DNA of 64,000 nucleotides from UBA685 sp049890215 (lineage in GTDB: Bacteria > Pseudomonadota > Alphaproteobacteria > Puniceispirillales > Puniceispirillaceae). The notes beneath the pieces were generated by a model. It worked only from the letters and a program-made list of their open reading frames with translations, searched no databases and was not told the origin of the DNA. The position numbers were made by a program, and so were the translations under genes. Numbering within the stretch: the stretch's first letter is position 1; every line of letters starts with the position of its first letter. The stretch is taken from NCBI GenBank assembly GCA_049890215.1, contig JBMHBX010000012.1:65500-129499 (forward strand), read 5' to 3'. Positions 34,686-43,430 of the stretch are shown here, piece by piece.

Positions 34686-35348
34686 CTACTGGTTTTCGGA
34701 TAAATCACGCCTCAGGCGTAATATCACCCCGTCACCAGATGCAAGGCTTGGAAATTCTTGTGTTACTACTTTGTTTGATACTGGCAGATTGGTCAATTCC
34801 TCATTTACAGCCCGGCCTTTTAACAGCCAGAAAATTTGACCCTCCTGATGCTGATCTTTTGTCCAGTCAAGCAGACGTGGCAAAGGGGCAAAAGCTCTGG
34901 CCGTGATGATATCAGCGCCCAGATGCGGCAGGCTTTCAAGCCTTTGATTATGAATGGTCGCCTTCAGCCCCATTTCACGCAAAGCTGTCTGCATGAAGGC
35001 ACATTTGCGGCTGTCTGATTCCACCATTTCGACCTGATGATGGCTCAAAGCTGAAATGATCACAGCCGGCAATCCTGCCCCTGATCCCAAATCAAGGATT
35101 TTCACAGGCTCTTGCGGCAAAAACGGCACAAGTTGCGCACAATCAAGAATATGACGCTCCCAAAGATGAGAGATTGTTTTCGGTGATACCAGATTGATAG
35201 ATCTCTGCCACTTTTCTAATAAGCTGGCATAGCAATCAAGCTTATCACATGTTTCACGTGAAACATGCAAGACATCCTCAATATAAGATAAGACTGTCTG
35301 CCTGTCCCATTTTGTCTGATGATCATAACAAGCCGCCATCTCTGTCAC
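34686..35348 (-). CDS. rsmG: 16S rRNA (guanine-527-N7) methyltransferase RsmG
   Basis: A 220-residue S-adenosylmethionine methyltransferase that modifies G527 of 16S rRNA. LVSPKTISHLWERHILDCAQL and the SAM loop KILDLGSGAGLPAVIISAL are diagnostic. A perfect parS site is embedded in the coding region, encoding VSRET near residue 30. It begins 8 nt after the mnmG stop, as in the classic gidA-gidB order near bacterial origins. Confidence 0.96.
   Translation of the reverse strand: MTEMAACYDHQTKWDRQTVLSYIEDVLHVSRETCDKLDCYASLLEKWQRSINLVSPKTISHLWERHILDCAQLVPFLPQEPVKILDLGSGAGLPAVIISALSHHQVEMVESDSRKCAFMQTALREMGLKATIHNQRLESLPHLGADIITARAFAPLPRLLDWTKDQHQEGQIFWLLKGRAVNEELTNLPVSNKVVTQEFPSLASGDGVILRLRRDLSENQ
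35250..35265. other. parS: parS site 1, inside rsmG
   Basis: TGTTTCACGTGAAACA, the perfect 16-bp palindrome recognised by chromosomal ParB. It lies in the rsmG coding region and is translated as VSRET. It is about 7 kb from the predicted oriC. Confidence 0.95.
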
Positions 35349-35356
35349 CTTATCTC

Positions 35357-37267
35357 TTAGCGCCGGGATGCAGACGGCGTTGCCTGAGACCGGCTTTCAG
35401 AGTGAACTTTATCTGAATCATGACCTCTGATATGGCGCAAAACCGCGACAAGGGCTGCTGGTGTTAAACCAGGTATACGGCTTGCCTGACCTAATGTTTC
35501 AGGCTGATACCGGCGCAGTAAATCCTGACTTTCAGCAGACAGGCCACCAATTTTGGCAAAATCAATATCATCACCAATCAGAACATTTTCATCTTTGCGC
35601 ATGGCCTCAATATCAGCTTGTTGCCGGCGCAAATAGCCCTGATATCGTTTATCTGTCTCAAGCTGCGCATGATAGGCCTTATCAATCGCTGCTAATTCCG
35701 GCCACAGGGACTGACATTTCTCAATGGTAATGCCTTCAAGCGTTAACATATCCGCCGCTGTTCGTTGACGGCCATCTCTTGGCGGCGGTAAATCTGCCTC
35801 TGCCAATTGCTTTGTAGAGGCACGCAGATTATCAAGCAAATCACGTGCCGCCTCAAGAGCCTGCTTTTTTGCCTCCCAGGCCTGCCGGCGTTTATGTGAG
35901 ACAAGACCAATCGCCACTGCTTTATCAGTCAGCCTTTGATCAGCGTTATCAGCCCGCAATAACAACCTGTATTCAGCGCGAGAGGTAAACATCCTATAAG
36001 GCTCAGGCGCACCTTTGGTGATCAAATCATCAATCATCACCCCGATATAGGCATCTGCCCTGTCCAAAATAAATACCTCTTTTTTGCCCCCTGCCAATAA
36101 GGCAGCATTGACACCTGCAATCAGCCCTTGCGCGGCGGCCTCTTCATAGCCTGTTGTCCCGTTAATCTGGCCTGCCAGAAACAGATGAGGCAGTTTTTTC
36201 AGCTCTAATGTCCGGCGTAAGGCACGCGGGTCAATAAAATCATATTCAATCGCATAGCCATATTGTAGAATCTTTGCGTTTTCCAAGCCCGGGATCGTGG
36301 CAAGCATGGCGTCTTGTACATCGCGCGGCAAGCTTGTTGATATGCCATTCGGATAGATGGTCGGATCATCAAGACCTTCTGGTTCAAGAAAAATCTGATG
36401 AGAAGATTTATCTGCAAAGCGAAAGACCTTATCTTCGATAGACGGGCAATAGCGCGGCCCCTGACCTTTAATTTGCCCTGAATAAACAGCTGATAAATGC
36501 AGAGAGTCTGAAATAATCTTGTGTGTTTTTTCTGTGGTTCTTGTAATCGCACATTCAATTTGCGGCACACGGATCTTATCAGTCATCATAGAAAATGGCA
36601 CAGGCGGATCATCTGCCGGCTGCTTTTCAAGACTGTCCCAGTCAATCGTCCTTTTATCAAGGCGTGCCGGCGTCCCTGTTTTCAGCCTGCCAAGAGGCAA
36701 ATCAAGCGCATGAAGCGCCTCAGATAATAAATTAGACGGCGCCTCACCCACTCTTCCGGCAGGTGTTCTTTCTGTCCCAAGATGGATAAGACCACCTAAA
36801 AATGTACCTGTTGTCAATACGATGGCTTTGGCGTGATAGCGCTCACCTGCCTCTGTTGTCAGGCCGCATACAACGCCATTTTCAATCAGAAAGGACGCCA
36901 CCGCCCCCTCAATGATTGTCAGATTTTCCTGCTCTGCCAATAAAGATTGCACGGCCTTGCGGTACAAAGATCGGTCTGCTTGTGCGCGCGGGCCATGAAC
37001 TGCCGGTCCTCTTGATTTATTCAGCATGCGAAACTGAATGCCAGCAGCGTCAATTGCGCGGGCCATCAGCCCGTCAAGAGCGTCAATCTCACGCACAAGG
37101 TGCCCTTTGCCAAGCCCGCCAATAGCAGGATTACAAGACATCTCACCAATTTTATCTGCCTGCATTGTGATAAGGGCCACTTTGGCACCCATGCGTGCCG
37201 CAGAGGCCGCTGCCTCTGTTCCGGCATGGCCGCCCCCTACAATGATGACATCATAATCCATAATCAT
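35357..37267 (-). CDS. mnmG: tRNA uridine-34 carboxymethylaminomethyl-modification FAD enzyme MnmG
   Basis: A 636-residue FAD protein that with MnmE modifies wobble uridine 34 in certain tRNAs. The FAD motif DYDVIIVGGGHAGTEAA opens the protein; ATMGCNPAIGG-like SCNPAIGGLGKGHLVREIDALDG, KTGTPARLD, GTTGYEEAAAQG and FTSRAEYRLLLRADNAD are all conserved. The start at ATG 37267 is preceded by GAAGAG; a longer form from TTG 37297 would translate the adjacent parS as FHVKH and is less likely. It is followed by rsmG, parA and parB on the same strand. Confidence 0.96.
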   Translation of the reverse strand: MIMDYDVIIVGGGHAGTEAAASAARMGAKVALITMQADKIGEMSCNPAIGGLGKGHLVREIDALDGLMARAIDAAGIQFRMLNKSRGPAVHGPRAQADRSLYRKAVQSLLAEQENLTIIEGAVASFLIENGVVCGLTTEAGERYHAKAIVLTTGTFLGGLIHLGTERTPAGRVGEAPSNLLSEALHALDLPLGRLKTGTPARLDKRTIDWDSLEKQPADDPPVPFSMMTDKIRVPQIECAITRTTEKTHKIISDSLHLSAVYSGQIKGQGPRYCPSIEDKVFRFADKSSHQIFLEPEGLDDPTIYPNGISTSLPRDVQDAMLATIPGLENAKILQYGYAIEYDFIDPRALRRTLELKKLPHLFLAGQINGTTGYEEAAAQGLIAGVNAALLAGGKKEVFILDRADAYIGVMIDDLITKGAPEPYRMFTSRAEYRLLLRADNADQRLTDKAVAIGLVSHKRRQAWEAKKQALEAARDLLDNLRASTKQLAEADLPPPRDGRQRTAADMLTLEGITIEKCQSLWPELAAIDKAYHAQLETDKRYQGYLRRQQADIEAMRKDENVLIGDDIDFAKIGGLSAESQDLLRRYQPETLGQASRIPGLTPAALVAVLRHIRGHDSDKVHSESRSQATPSASRR

Positions 37268-37280
37268 CTTCTGCTCTTCA

Positions 37281-37296
37281 TGTTTCACGTGAAACA
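37281..37296. other. parS: parS site 2, just upstream of mnmG
   Basis: TGTTTCACGTGAAACA, a perfect ParB-binding palindrome, ending 14 nt before the mnmG ATG and inside the mnmE-mnmG intergenic gap. ParB binding here could also affect mnmG transcription. Confidence 0.95.
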
Positions 37297-37347
37297 ATCA
37301 CGCGCCCTATCATCCTTATCACAAATGCGCTTATACAATGAAACACC

Positions 37348-38676
37348 CTATTTCCCAATACAGAATGAGGTAAAAATATCAGACAGAATATCTTCAATAT
37401 CGATTTGCCCTGTCATCTGGCCAAGCGCATCTGCCGCCGCCCTTAACTCTTCTGCAATTAATTCAGGACCTTCCTGTAGCTGAACAGCGCATGAGGCCTC
37501 AAGCGCGCTAAGTGCTTTTTCAACAAGCAACCGGTGACGCGCTCTTGTGATGACAGGTTGATGAGCGCTGCTATTTAACGGGCGGCAATAGCGCAGCAGC
37601 TCTGCTTCTAATAACGCACAATCACCCTCATCATATAAAGATAAGGCGAGATACTCTTTTATCTCCGATTCTTCAGGTAATTTGTCTTTTTTATTCACAA
37701 TTTTTATCACAGGCCTGTTCAGCCTTTGACAAAGTGCCTCCGCAGTCTCATACCAATCAGCATGCGCCCCGTCAGCTATCACAATCACAAGATCAGCCTC
37801 TTCTGCTGCCTGATGAGCGCGCTCTATGCCGATCGCCTCAATCGTGCCTGCTTCATCTCTGATACCGGCTGTATCTTGTAGAATCACAGCCACACCTTCC
37901 AGATTAAGCCGCACCTCAATCACATCTCTTGTTGTGCCTGCTTCATCTGACACAATCGCCGCCGGCCGTTTGGCAAGCGCGTTCAGAGCTGTTGATTTAC
38001 CGGCATTGACAGGCCCCATTAAGGCAACAGATACCCCGTTTCGGATCATCTCCCCACGCGCCCCATCTGCCAGAGCTGCCTTGAAACTATCTATCAATTG
38101 GGCTCTGTCAGACACAAATGACTGATACACATCATCTGGCAGATCTTCATCTGCAAAATCGATAAGCGATTCTAATTGTCCTGCCAGATGAATGATTTGA
38201 GTACGCCAGCTTGTGGCTTTTTTGCGCATAATGCCTTGTAACTGACCAAGCGCCTGGCGCCTCTGGCTGTCTGTTTGTGCCTCAATTAAATCAGCCAGCC
38301 CTTCAATCTCAGTTAAATCAAATTTGCCATTATCAAAAGCACGCCGGCTAAACTCACCTGCCAGAGCCGGCCGCATATCAGCCATATTGCTTAAGGTTTG
38401 TGTGATAGCCTCAATCACTGCCAAAGAGCCGTGACAATGAATTTCTAATACATCTTCGCCTGTTGGGCTCGCAGGCGCTTCAAAATAGACAAGCACCACC
38501 TCATCCAGAACAGCGCCTTCTTCATCATATAAACGCACTGGTTTCGCCTGACGGTGATGCAGTTCAGCGCCTGACAATTGTGATGCAAGCTTTGATAAAT
38601 GAGGTCCGGACAATCTGAATATCGCTATCGCTGACTGACCTGGCGGCGTGGCAAGCGCAAAAATCGTATCTGTCAT
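37348..38676 (-). CDS. mnmE: tRNA modification GTPase MnmE
   Basis: A 442-residue GTPase partner of MnmG. The N-terminal formyl-THF-binding domain begins DTIFALATPPGQSAIAIFR; the inserted G domain (about residues 215-365) has GPVNAGKSTALNAL, the DTAGIRD switch and NKKD; the C-terminus ends with the invariant CIGK motif (FTSFCIGK). Length is standard. It is transcribed toward mnmG with an 80-nt gap holding parS site 2, and is divergent from the MGMT gene. Confidence 0.97.
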   Translation of the reverse strand: MTDTIFALATPPGQSAIAIFRLSGPHLSKLASQLSGAELHHRQAKPVRLYDEEGAVLDEVVLVYFEAPASPTGEDVLEIHCHGSLAVIEAITQTLSNMADMRPALAGEFSRRAFDNGKFDLTEIEGLADLIEAQTDSQRRQALGQLQGIMRKKATSWRTQIIHLAGQLESLIDFADEDLPDDVYQSFVSDRAQLIDSFKAALADGARGEMIRNGVSVALMGPVNAGKSTALNALAKRPAAIVSDEAGTTRDVIEVRLNLEGVAVILQDTAGIRDEAGTIEAIGIERAHQAAEEADLVIVIADGAHADWYETAEALCQRLNRPVIKIVNKKDKLPEESEIKEYLALSLYDEGDCALLEAELLRYCRPLNSSAHQPVITRARHRLLVEKALSALEASCAVQLQEGPELIAEELRAAADALGQMTGQIDIEDILSDIFTSFCIGK

Positions 38677-38759
38677 ATTATCACTTTACATCAAAGATTA
38701 ATCATCAGCACAATAAGGCATCCTTGTGACCCACACCTTATAAGAAAAGGCATAACATA

Positions 38760-39287
38760 ATGAGAGCTGACCTTGCGACCATTTTTACGAGCCAGATTCA
38801 CACGCCGCTTGGCTATATGGGCGCCGTTGCAGATAATGACGGCCTGCTTCGCCTTGACTGGCAACAATCACCCCTATCATATGATTCTGCAGAAAATGAT
38901 GTTTCACGTGAAACAATCTCTCAGATAAAGGCCTATTTATCAGCTACCCTTACCCATTTCTCACTGCCTGTCTCACCATCTGCCACCACACCTGCACTCA
39001 GTAAATGGCTGGCTGCCATCTCGTCTGTGCCTTTTGGCAAAACGGTCAGCTATTGTGAACTGGCCAGCCTGTGGGGCAATCCAAAAGCAGCGCGCGCCGC
39101 AGGCAATGCCTGCCAGAAAAACCCGTTGCCTCTGATTATCCCCTGTCACCGTATTATCGCAACAAACGGCGCTTTCATAAGCTATAGTGGCGGCGACCGG
39201 TCAGCGCCAAATTCTCCTGCCAATATTGCCCGCAAAAAAGCCCTGCTTGATTTTGAAGCAGGGCTAATAGGCTCACTGATGGCCTAG
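38760..39287 (+). CDS. Methylated-DNA-protein cysteine methyltransferase
   Basis: A 175-residue suicide enzyme that removes alkyl groups from O6-alkylguanine. The C-terminal domain has PFGKTVSYCELASLWGNPKAARAAGNAC and the active-site IIPCHRIIATNGAF with the acceptor cysteine. Between the YSGG loop and the final ARKKALLDFEAG helix there is an insertion of about 9 residues compared with the family. A perfect parS site is embedded near residue 50, and the final 18 codons overlay the intrinsic terminator of rho. It sits on the plus strand in an otherwise minus-strand mnmE-rho block, suggesting a later insertion. Confidence 0.88.
   Translation: MRADLATIFTSQIHTPLGYMGAVADNDGLLRLDWQQSPLSYDSAENDVSRETISQIKAYLSATLTHFSLPVSPSATTPALSKWLAAISSVPFGKTVSYCELASLWGNPKAARAAGNACQKNPLPLIIPCHRIIATNGAFISYSGGDRSAPNSPANIARKKALLDFEAGLIGSLMA
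38900..38915. other. parS: parS site 3, inside the MGMT gene
   Basis: TGTTTCACGTGAAACA, a perfect ParB-binding palindrome translated in the MGMT gene as VSRET. It is the closest of the three to oriC, about 3.3 kb away. Confidence 0.95.
39234..39265 (-). terminator. Intrinsic terminator of rho, inside the MGMT coding region
   Basis: AGCCCTGCTT and AAGCAGGGCT form a perfect 10-bp stem with a 7-nt loop, followed on the minus strand by six T (39239-39234). Placed 19 nt past the rho stop, it is a well-formed Rho-independent terminator lying wholly within the 3' end of the convergent MGMT gene. Confidence 0.85.
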
Positions 39288-40543
39288 CTGTTCATCTGAT
39301 CAAAGAAATCATTATTATCTTTTGAATGCTTCAGCTTATCAGCCAGGAATTCCATCGCATCCACTGGCCCCATCTGCATCAGAATACGGCGCAACACCCA
39401 CATTTTTGACAATGTCGCCTTATCCACCAAAAGCTCTTCTTTCCGTGTCCCTGATTTGGTCACATCTATTGCCGGGAAGACACGCTTATCAGATAATTTG
39501 CGATCAAGCACCACTTCAGAATTACCAGTGCCTTTGAATTCTTCAAAAATCACTTCATCCATACGTGAACCTGTTTCCACAAGCGCTGTTGCAATAATCG
39601 TCAAAGACCCGCCTTCTTCGATATTACGCGCCGCACCAAAGAAACGCTTGGGGCGTTGCAACGCATTTGCATCCACACCACCTGTCAGCACTTTGCCAGA
39701 TGACGGTACCACCGTATTATAAGCGCGCGCTAATCTTGTGATAGAATCAAGCAAAATCACAACATCTCTTTTATGCTCTACCAGCCTCTTTGCTTTTTCA
39801 ATCACCATATCTGTGACCTGCACATGGCGCGTTGCTGGCTCATCAAAAGTTGAGGAAATGACCTCACCATTAACAGATCTTTGCATATCTGTGACTTCTT
39901 CAGGGCGCTCATCAATCAGCAACACAAGCAAATAAACTTCCGGATGGTTTTCAGAAATCGCATGGGCAATTGATTGCAACATCATTGTCTTACCAGTACG
40001 AGGCGGTGCGACAATCAACCCGCGCTGCCCCTTACCCATAGGAGAGACCAAATCAATAACACGCGGCGTATTATCTTTACGATTAGGATCATGAGGTAAT
40101 TCAAAAGTTAGTTTTTCATTCGGATAAAGAGGCGTTAAATTGTCAAAATTAATGCGATGACGAACTGCCTCAGGATCTTCAAAATTAATCGATTCAACTT
40201 TCAGAAGCGCAAAATAGCGTTCCCCGTCTTTTGGCGCTCTGATTTCACCTTCGACCGTGTCACCTGTGCGCAAACCAAAGCGTTTCACCTGAGATGGTGA
40301 GACATATATATCATCAGGCCCGGCAAGGTAATTTGATTCAGGTGCCCGCAAAAAGCCAAAACCATCTGATAAAACCTCTAACACACCTGCACCGCGGATC
40401 GTGACTTCATTTTCAGCGAGGTTTTTCAAAATCGCGAACATCATATCCTGTGTGCGCAATGTAGACGCATTTTCCACTTCCAGCTCTTCAGCAAATGCCA
40501 ATAGCTGAGCAGGTGACTTATCTTTTAACTCTTGTAAATGCAT
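39284..40543 (-). CDS. rho: Transcription termination factor Rho
   Basis: A 419-residue hexameric RNA helicase ending untranslated transcripts. The N-terminus MHLQELKDKSPAQLLAFAEE and the cold-shock-like RNA-binding domain (GFGFLRAPESNYLAGPDDIYVS) precede the ATPase part with Walker A VAPPRTGKTMML, LLIDERPEEVTDM and the Q/R-loop LLDSITRLARAYN. Start is ATG 40543, AGGATT upstream; 16 further codons upstream are not family-like. A TTGACA at 40703-40708 (minus strand) could be its -35, leaving a leader of roughly 130 nt. The terminator is intrinsic, which fits autoregulation-independent ending. Confidence 0.97.
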   Translation of the reverse strand: MHLQELKDKSPAQLLAFAEELEVENASTLRTQDMMFAILKNLAENEVTIRGAGVLEVLSDGFGFLRAPESNYLAGPDDIYVSPSQVKRFGLRTGDTVEGEIRAPKDGERYFALLKVESINFEDPEAVRHRINFDNLTPLYPNEKLTFELPHDPNRKDNTPRVIDLVSPMGKGQRGLIVAPPRTGKTMMLQSIAHAISENHPEVYLLVLLIDERPEEVTDMQRSVNGEVISSTFDEPATRHVQVTDMVIEKAKRLVEHKRDVVILLDSITRLARAYNTVVPSSGKVLTGGVDANALQRPKRFFGAARNIEEGGSLTIIATALVETGSRMDEVIFEEFKGTGNSEVVLDRKLSDKRVFPAIDVTKSGTRKEELLVDKATLSKMWVLRRILMQMGPVDAMEFLADKLKHSKDNNDFFDQMNS

Positions 40544-40715
40544 GAGACTAATCCTGTGACGAAGGCAGCCATTAACTGGCAGGACCGGCATGTCTTATCT
40601 TTATGAAGGTGTTTTCAATAATTCGCCGGAAGCATAATCAGGCACTATAACCAGATTATGTGTAAAGGAAGGTAATTTGACGGTAGTCACAAAATCAAAA
40701 ATTGTCAAGACAAGC

Positions 40716-41141
40716 CTAAAAGGGCTCAACCACTGCCATGATAATAATGATGATCATCATCACAGTCGGCACTTCATTCCAATAGCGATAATGTTTGGTA
40801 TTCCGGCTATGACCTTGCTCTAATTCTTTTCGCAATTTCCCGAAATACATATGCGCATAACTCATCACCACAATCGCGGCTAATTTTACCCACATCCACG
40901 GCTCTGATAACAGGCCGGGATTCATATGGAGCATCCAAAGACCAAACACATAGGACAAAATCATGGCAGGATTCATTATCGCTTTTAACAGCCGTCTTTC
41001 CATAAGCGCAAATGTCAAAGCCTGCGCCCCGTTATTGACCACTTGTGAATGATACACATAAAGGCGAGGCAGATATAAAAGCCCGGCCATCCATGAGGTT
41101 ACAGAAATCAGGTGTAATGCCTTAACCCATTGATAATCCAT
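40716..41141 (-). CDS. hemJ: Protoporphyrinogen oxidase HemJ
   Basis: A 141-residue four-helix membrane protein that oxidises protoporphyrinogen IX in bacteria lacking HemG and HemY. WVKALHLISVTSWMAGLLYLPRLYVYH at the N-terminus contains the conserved histidines, and WMWVKLAAIVVMSYAHMY is the third helix region. It starts 2 nt after the hemE stop, so the two heme genes are translationally coupled. Confidence 0.93.
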   Translation of the reverse strand: MDYQWVKALHLISVTSWMAGLLYLPRLYVYHSQVVNNGAQALTFALMERRLLKAIMNPAMILSYVFGLWMLHMNPGLLSEPWMWVKLAAIVVMSYAHMYFGKLRKELEQGHSRNTKHYRYWNEVPTVMMIIIIIMAVVEPF

Positions 41142-41143
41142 AA

Positions 41144-42160
41144 CTAATTCCTTACATATGCCACCAATTCTGCGACAATCTCCGGCGGTGTTGGCGGCGT
41201 AATGCCATGGCCAAGATTGAAGATATGAGCTCTGTCCTGAAATGCGTTTTTAATCTTATCAACAGAACGCTTCATCTCATCACCACCATAAAGCAGGGCT
41301 TGAGGGTCAAGATTCCCCTGAAGCGCGACATCTGACCTGATAGCTTGTGCGGCAAATTCTGGTGATACACCCTGATCAAGCGCAAGACCCTGACAATCCA
41401 CACTATCAGCAAAGCGCGGTAAATCAGCGCTTATACCGCGTGGGAAACAAATAAAGGGCTGTGTTATTCCGGCAGCTCTTACCTTTTCGATAATGGCTTG
41501 CACAGGACGCTCTACAATCCATGGCCGCAGCTCAGATGGCACAGCGCTGGCCCAGCTGTCAAACAGCATCAGCACATTCGCCCCAGCTTTTGCCTGACTT
41601 ATCAGGCTTTTTGATATTGTCTCAACCAATATCTCTAACAAATAATCAGTTTGTTTTCTGTGTCCCCACAACCAGTTCCGGCTAAGAGCATAATCTTTAG
41701 AAGATCCGCCCTCCACCATATAGGTCATTAAGGTCCAGGGCGCGCCTGCAAATCCGATTAATGAGACATTTTGCGGCAATTGGCCTCTTGTCGCAGATAC
41801 CGCCTTAGCAACCGGTATAATCTTATCATCAAACGTCTCTATCAGATTATGATCAATAACCTCATCTGTTTGCAAAGGCTTACATTTAGGGCCGTCACCT
41901 GTGATAAAATGAACATCGCGGCCCAAAGCCCATGGCACGATTAAAATATCTGAAAAAATAATGGCAGCATCAAATTGGAACCGCCTGATTGGCTGAAGTG
42001 TCACTTCACTTGCTTTATCAGGATCAAGACAAAAAGAGATAAAATCAGATGTTGTCGCTCTTACATCACGATATTCTTTGAGATAGCGTCCTGCTTGCCT
42101 CATGATCCATATTGGTGTCTGACTTTGTTTTTTACCCGCAAGAGTCTCATTCAAAAGCAT
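41144..42160 (-). CDS. hemE: Uroporphyrinogen decarboxylase
   Basis: A 338-residue enzyme decarboxylating uroporphyrinogen III to coproporphyrinogen III. The N-terminal PIWIMRQAGRYLKEYRDVR is the diagnostic active-site motif, then FDAAIIFSDILIVPWALG, GFAGAPWTLMTYMVEGG and the C-terminal FNLGHGITPPTPPE. Its coding strand points away from the adjacent oriC region, a conserved arrangement in alphaproteobacteria. Confidence 0.97.
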   Translation of the reverse strand: MLLNETLAGKKQSQTPIWIMRQAGRYLKEYRDVRATTSDFISFCLDPDKASEVTLQPIRRFQFDAAIIFSDILIVPWALGRDVHFITGDGPKCKPLQTDEVIDHNLIETFDDKIIPVAKAVSATRGQLPQNVSLIGFAGAPWTLMTYMVEGGSSKDYALSRNWLWGHRKQTDYLLEILVETISKSLISQAKAGANVLMLFDSWASAVPSELRPWIVERPVQAIIEKVRAAGITQPFICFPRGISADLPRFADSVDCQGLALDQGVSPEFAAQAIRSDVALQGNLDPQALLYGGDEMKRSVDKIKNAFQDRAHIFNLGHGITPPTPPEIVAELVAYVRN

Positions 42161-42593
42161 TGCGCATTATCCGACTAATAAAAAGATTTTTATAAATAAA
42201 AAAATAGTGGTGGTTGTAGGGCAGTTATCTCATGGGGATAAAATAGACGCAAGATTTATCCCATAGTTTATACACATATCATATAGGCTGATTCATTATT
42301 TAATTCCGCGATTCTGTCAGCTTATCCCCATAAATCATCTCTTAGCCAAATCAGCTTATCCTGATCTGGATAAGTCGTGGTAAAATATGTGTGTAACAGC
42401 ACATTCAAATCAGCTTGTGACATTTATCCCGCCTGTTCAAAAATAATCCACAAGCCCTGTTAATAAATAAGGTGTTACAGAAAAAAATATGGACTATTTT
42501 GCCTCATCACGTCATTTTTGACTAAGGTCCATCATTTGTCGTGATATGATCTCAGGCAGGTGGGCCCGATTTATTGATAAGTGACAAAAATCT
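42161..42593. other. oriC: Predicted chromosomal replication origin (oriC)
   Basis: A 433-nt gene-free gap between hemE and the RP001/PpsR-type gene, the known origin flanks in Caulobacter and Rickettsia. It has a full-consensus DnaA box TTATACACA (42268-42276), TTATCCCCA twice (42233-42241 minus, 42322-42330 plus), and one-mismatch TTATCCAGA (42365-42373 minus) and TAATCCACA (42444-42452). Weaker TTATCC-type sites start at 42256, 42356 and 42424. AT-rich stretches at 42181-42207 and 42461-42492 are candidate unwinding regions. GANTC sites are at 42290-42294 and 42310-42314. Confidence 0.85.
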
Positions 42594-43415
42594 ATGCTTC
42601 ATATCCATTTAGTCTCAGATTCAACAGGTGAAACTGTCCATCAGGCAGCACGTGCCGCGATCGCTCTATTTCCCGAAGCTGAAATCAAAGAACATATCTG
42701 GACATTGGTGCGCACGACAGATCATATTACCTTGCTCGAAAAATCTCTTGCCAAAGATGGTGGTTTGTTACTGCTATCAGTTGTGAATCCAAAAATCAGG
42801 CAGGAAATTGAACGCGCTTGTGTCAGGCATGCGATACCGCATTTATCTATCCTTGATCCTCTTGTGAATCTCATTGGAATGGTGCTTGGTAAAAACGCTG
42901 ATCAGATACCTGGCGCGCAACACAGGCTTGATGAGAAATATTTTCACCGCATGAAGGCAGTTGAATATGCGGTCAATCATGATGATGGCATAAATATCGA
43001 TGATTTGAAGGGCGCTGATATGCTTCTTGTGGGGGTATCACGTACGTCTAAAACGCCCACATCTATGTATCTGGCAAATCGCGGTTATTTTGTTGCCAAT
43101 TATGCGCTTGTCCCTCATGTCCCATTTCCAGAAGAGGCTGTTAAAGCGCAAAATGTCTTTGTGGTTGGTCTGACTTCAGATCCCAAAAGATTATCTCAAA
43201 TCAGGCGCTCGCGCCTGTCCTCAATGTTGGACAGCACCAATGAGACCTATGCTAATGATGAAGATATTCAGCAGGAAATCAAACAAGCCCGCCGTCTGTT
43301 TGCCCGTCATTCCTGGCCTGTGATCGATGTGACAAGACGCTCTGTAGAAGAGACCGCTGCCTCTATTATACATTTGCATAATGAATGGCGCGCAAAACAA
43401 AATGATGAAGAATAA
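42594..43415 (+). CDS. Pyruvate, phosphate dikinase / PEP synthase regulatory kinase-phosphorylase (DUF299)
   Basis: A 273-residue bifunctional regulator that phosphorylates (with ADP) and dephosphorylates pyruvate phosphate dikinase or PEP synthetase. HLVSDSTGETVHQAARAA opens the protein; the P-loop GVSRTSKTPTSMYLANRG is near residue 150; MLDSTNETYANDEDIQQE follows. It is the homologue of RP001, the gene beside the Rickettsia origin. It begins a plus-strand run with maf, coaE and dnaQ, leading away from oriC. Confidence 0.95.
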   Translation: MLHIHLVSDSTGETVHQAARAAIALFPEAEIKEHIWTLVRTTDHITLLEKSLAKDGGLLLLSVVNPKIRQEIERACVRHAIPHLSILDPLVNLIGMVLGKNADQIPGAQHRLDEKYFHRMKAVEYAVNHDDGINIDDLKGADMLLVGVSRTSKTPTSMYLANRGYFVANYALVPHVPFPEEAVKAQNVFVVGLTSDPKRLSQIRRSRLSSMLDSTNETYANDEDIQQEIKQARRLFARHSWPVIDVTRRSVEETAASIIHLHNEWRAKQNDEE

Positions 43416-43430
43416 AGGCTGAAAAAATTT

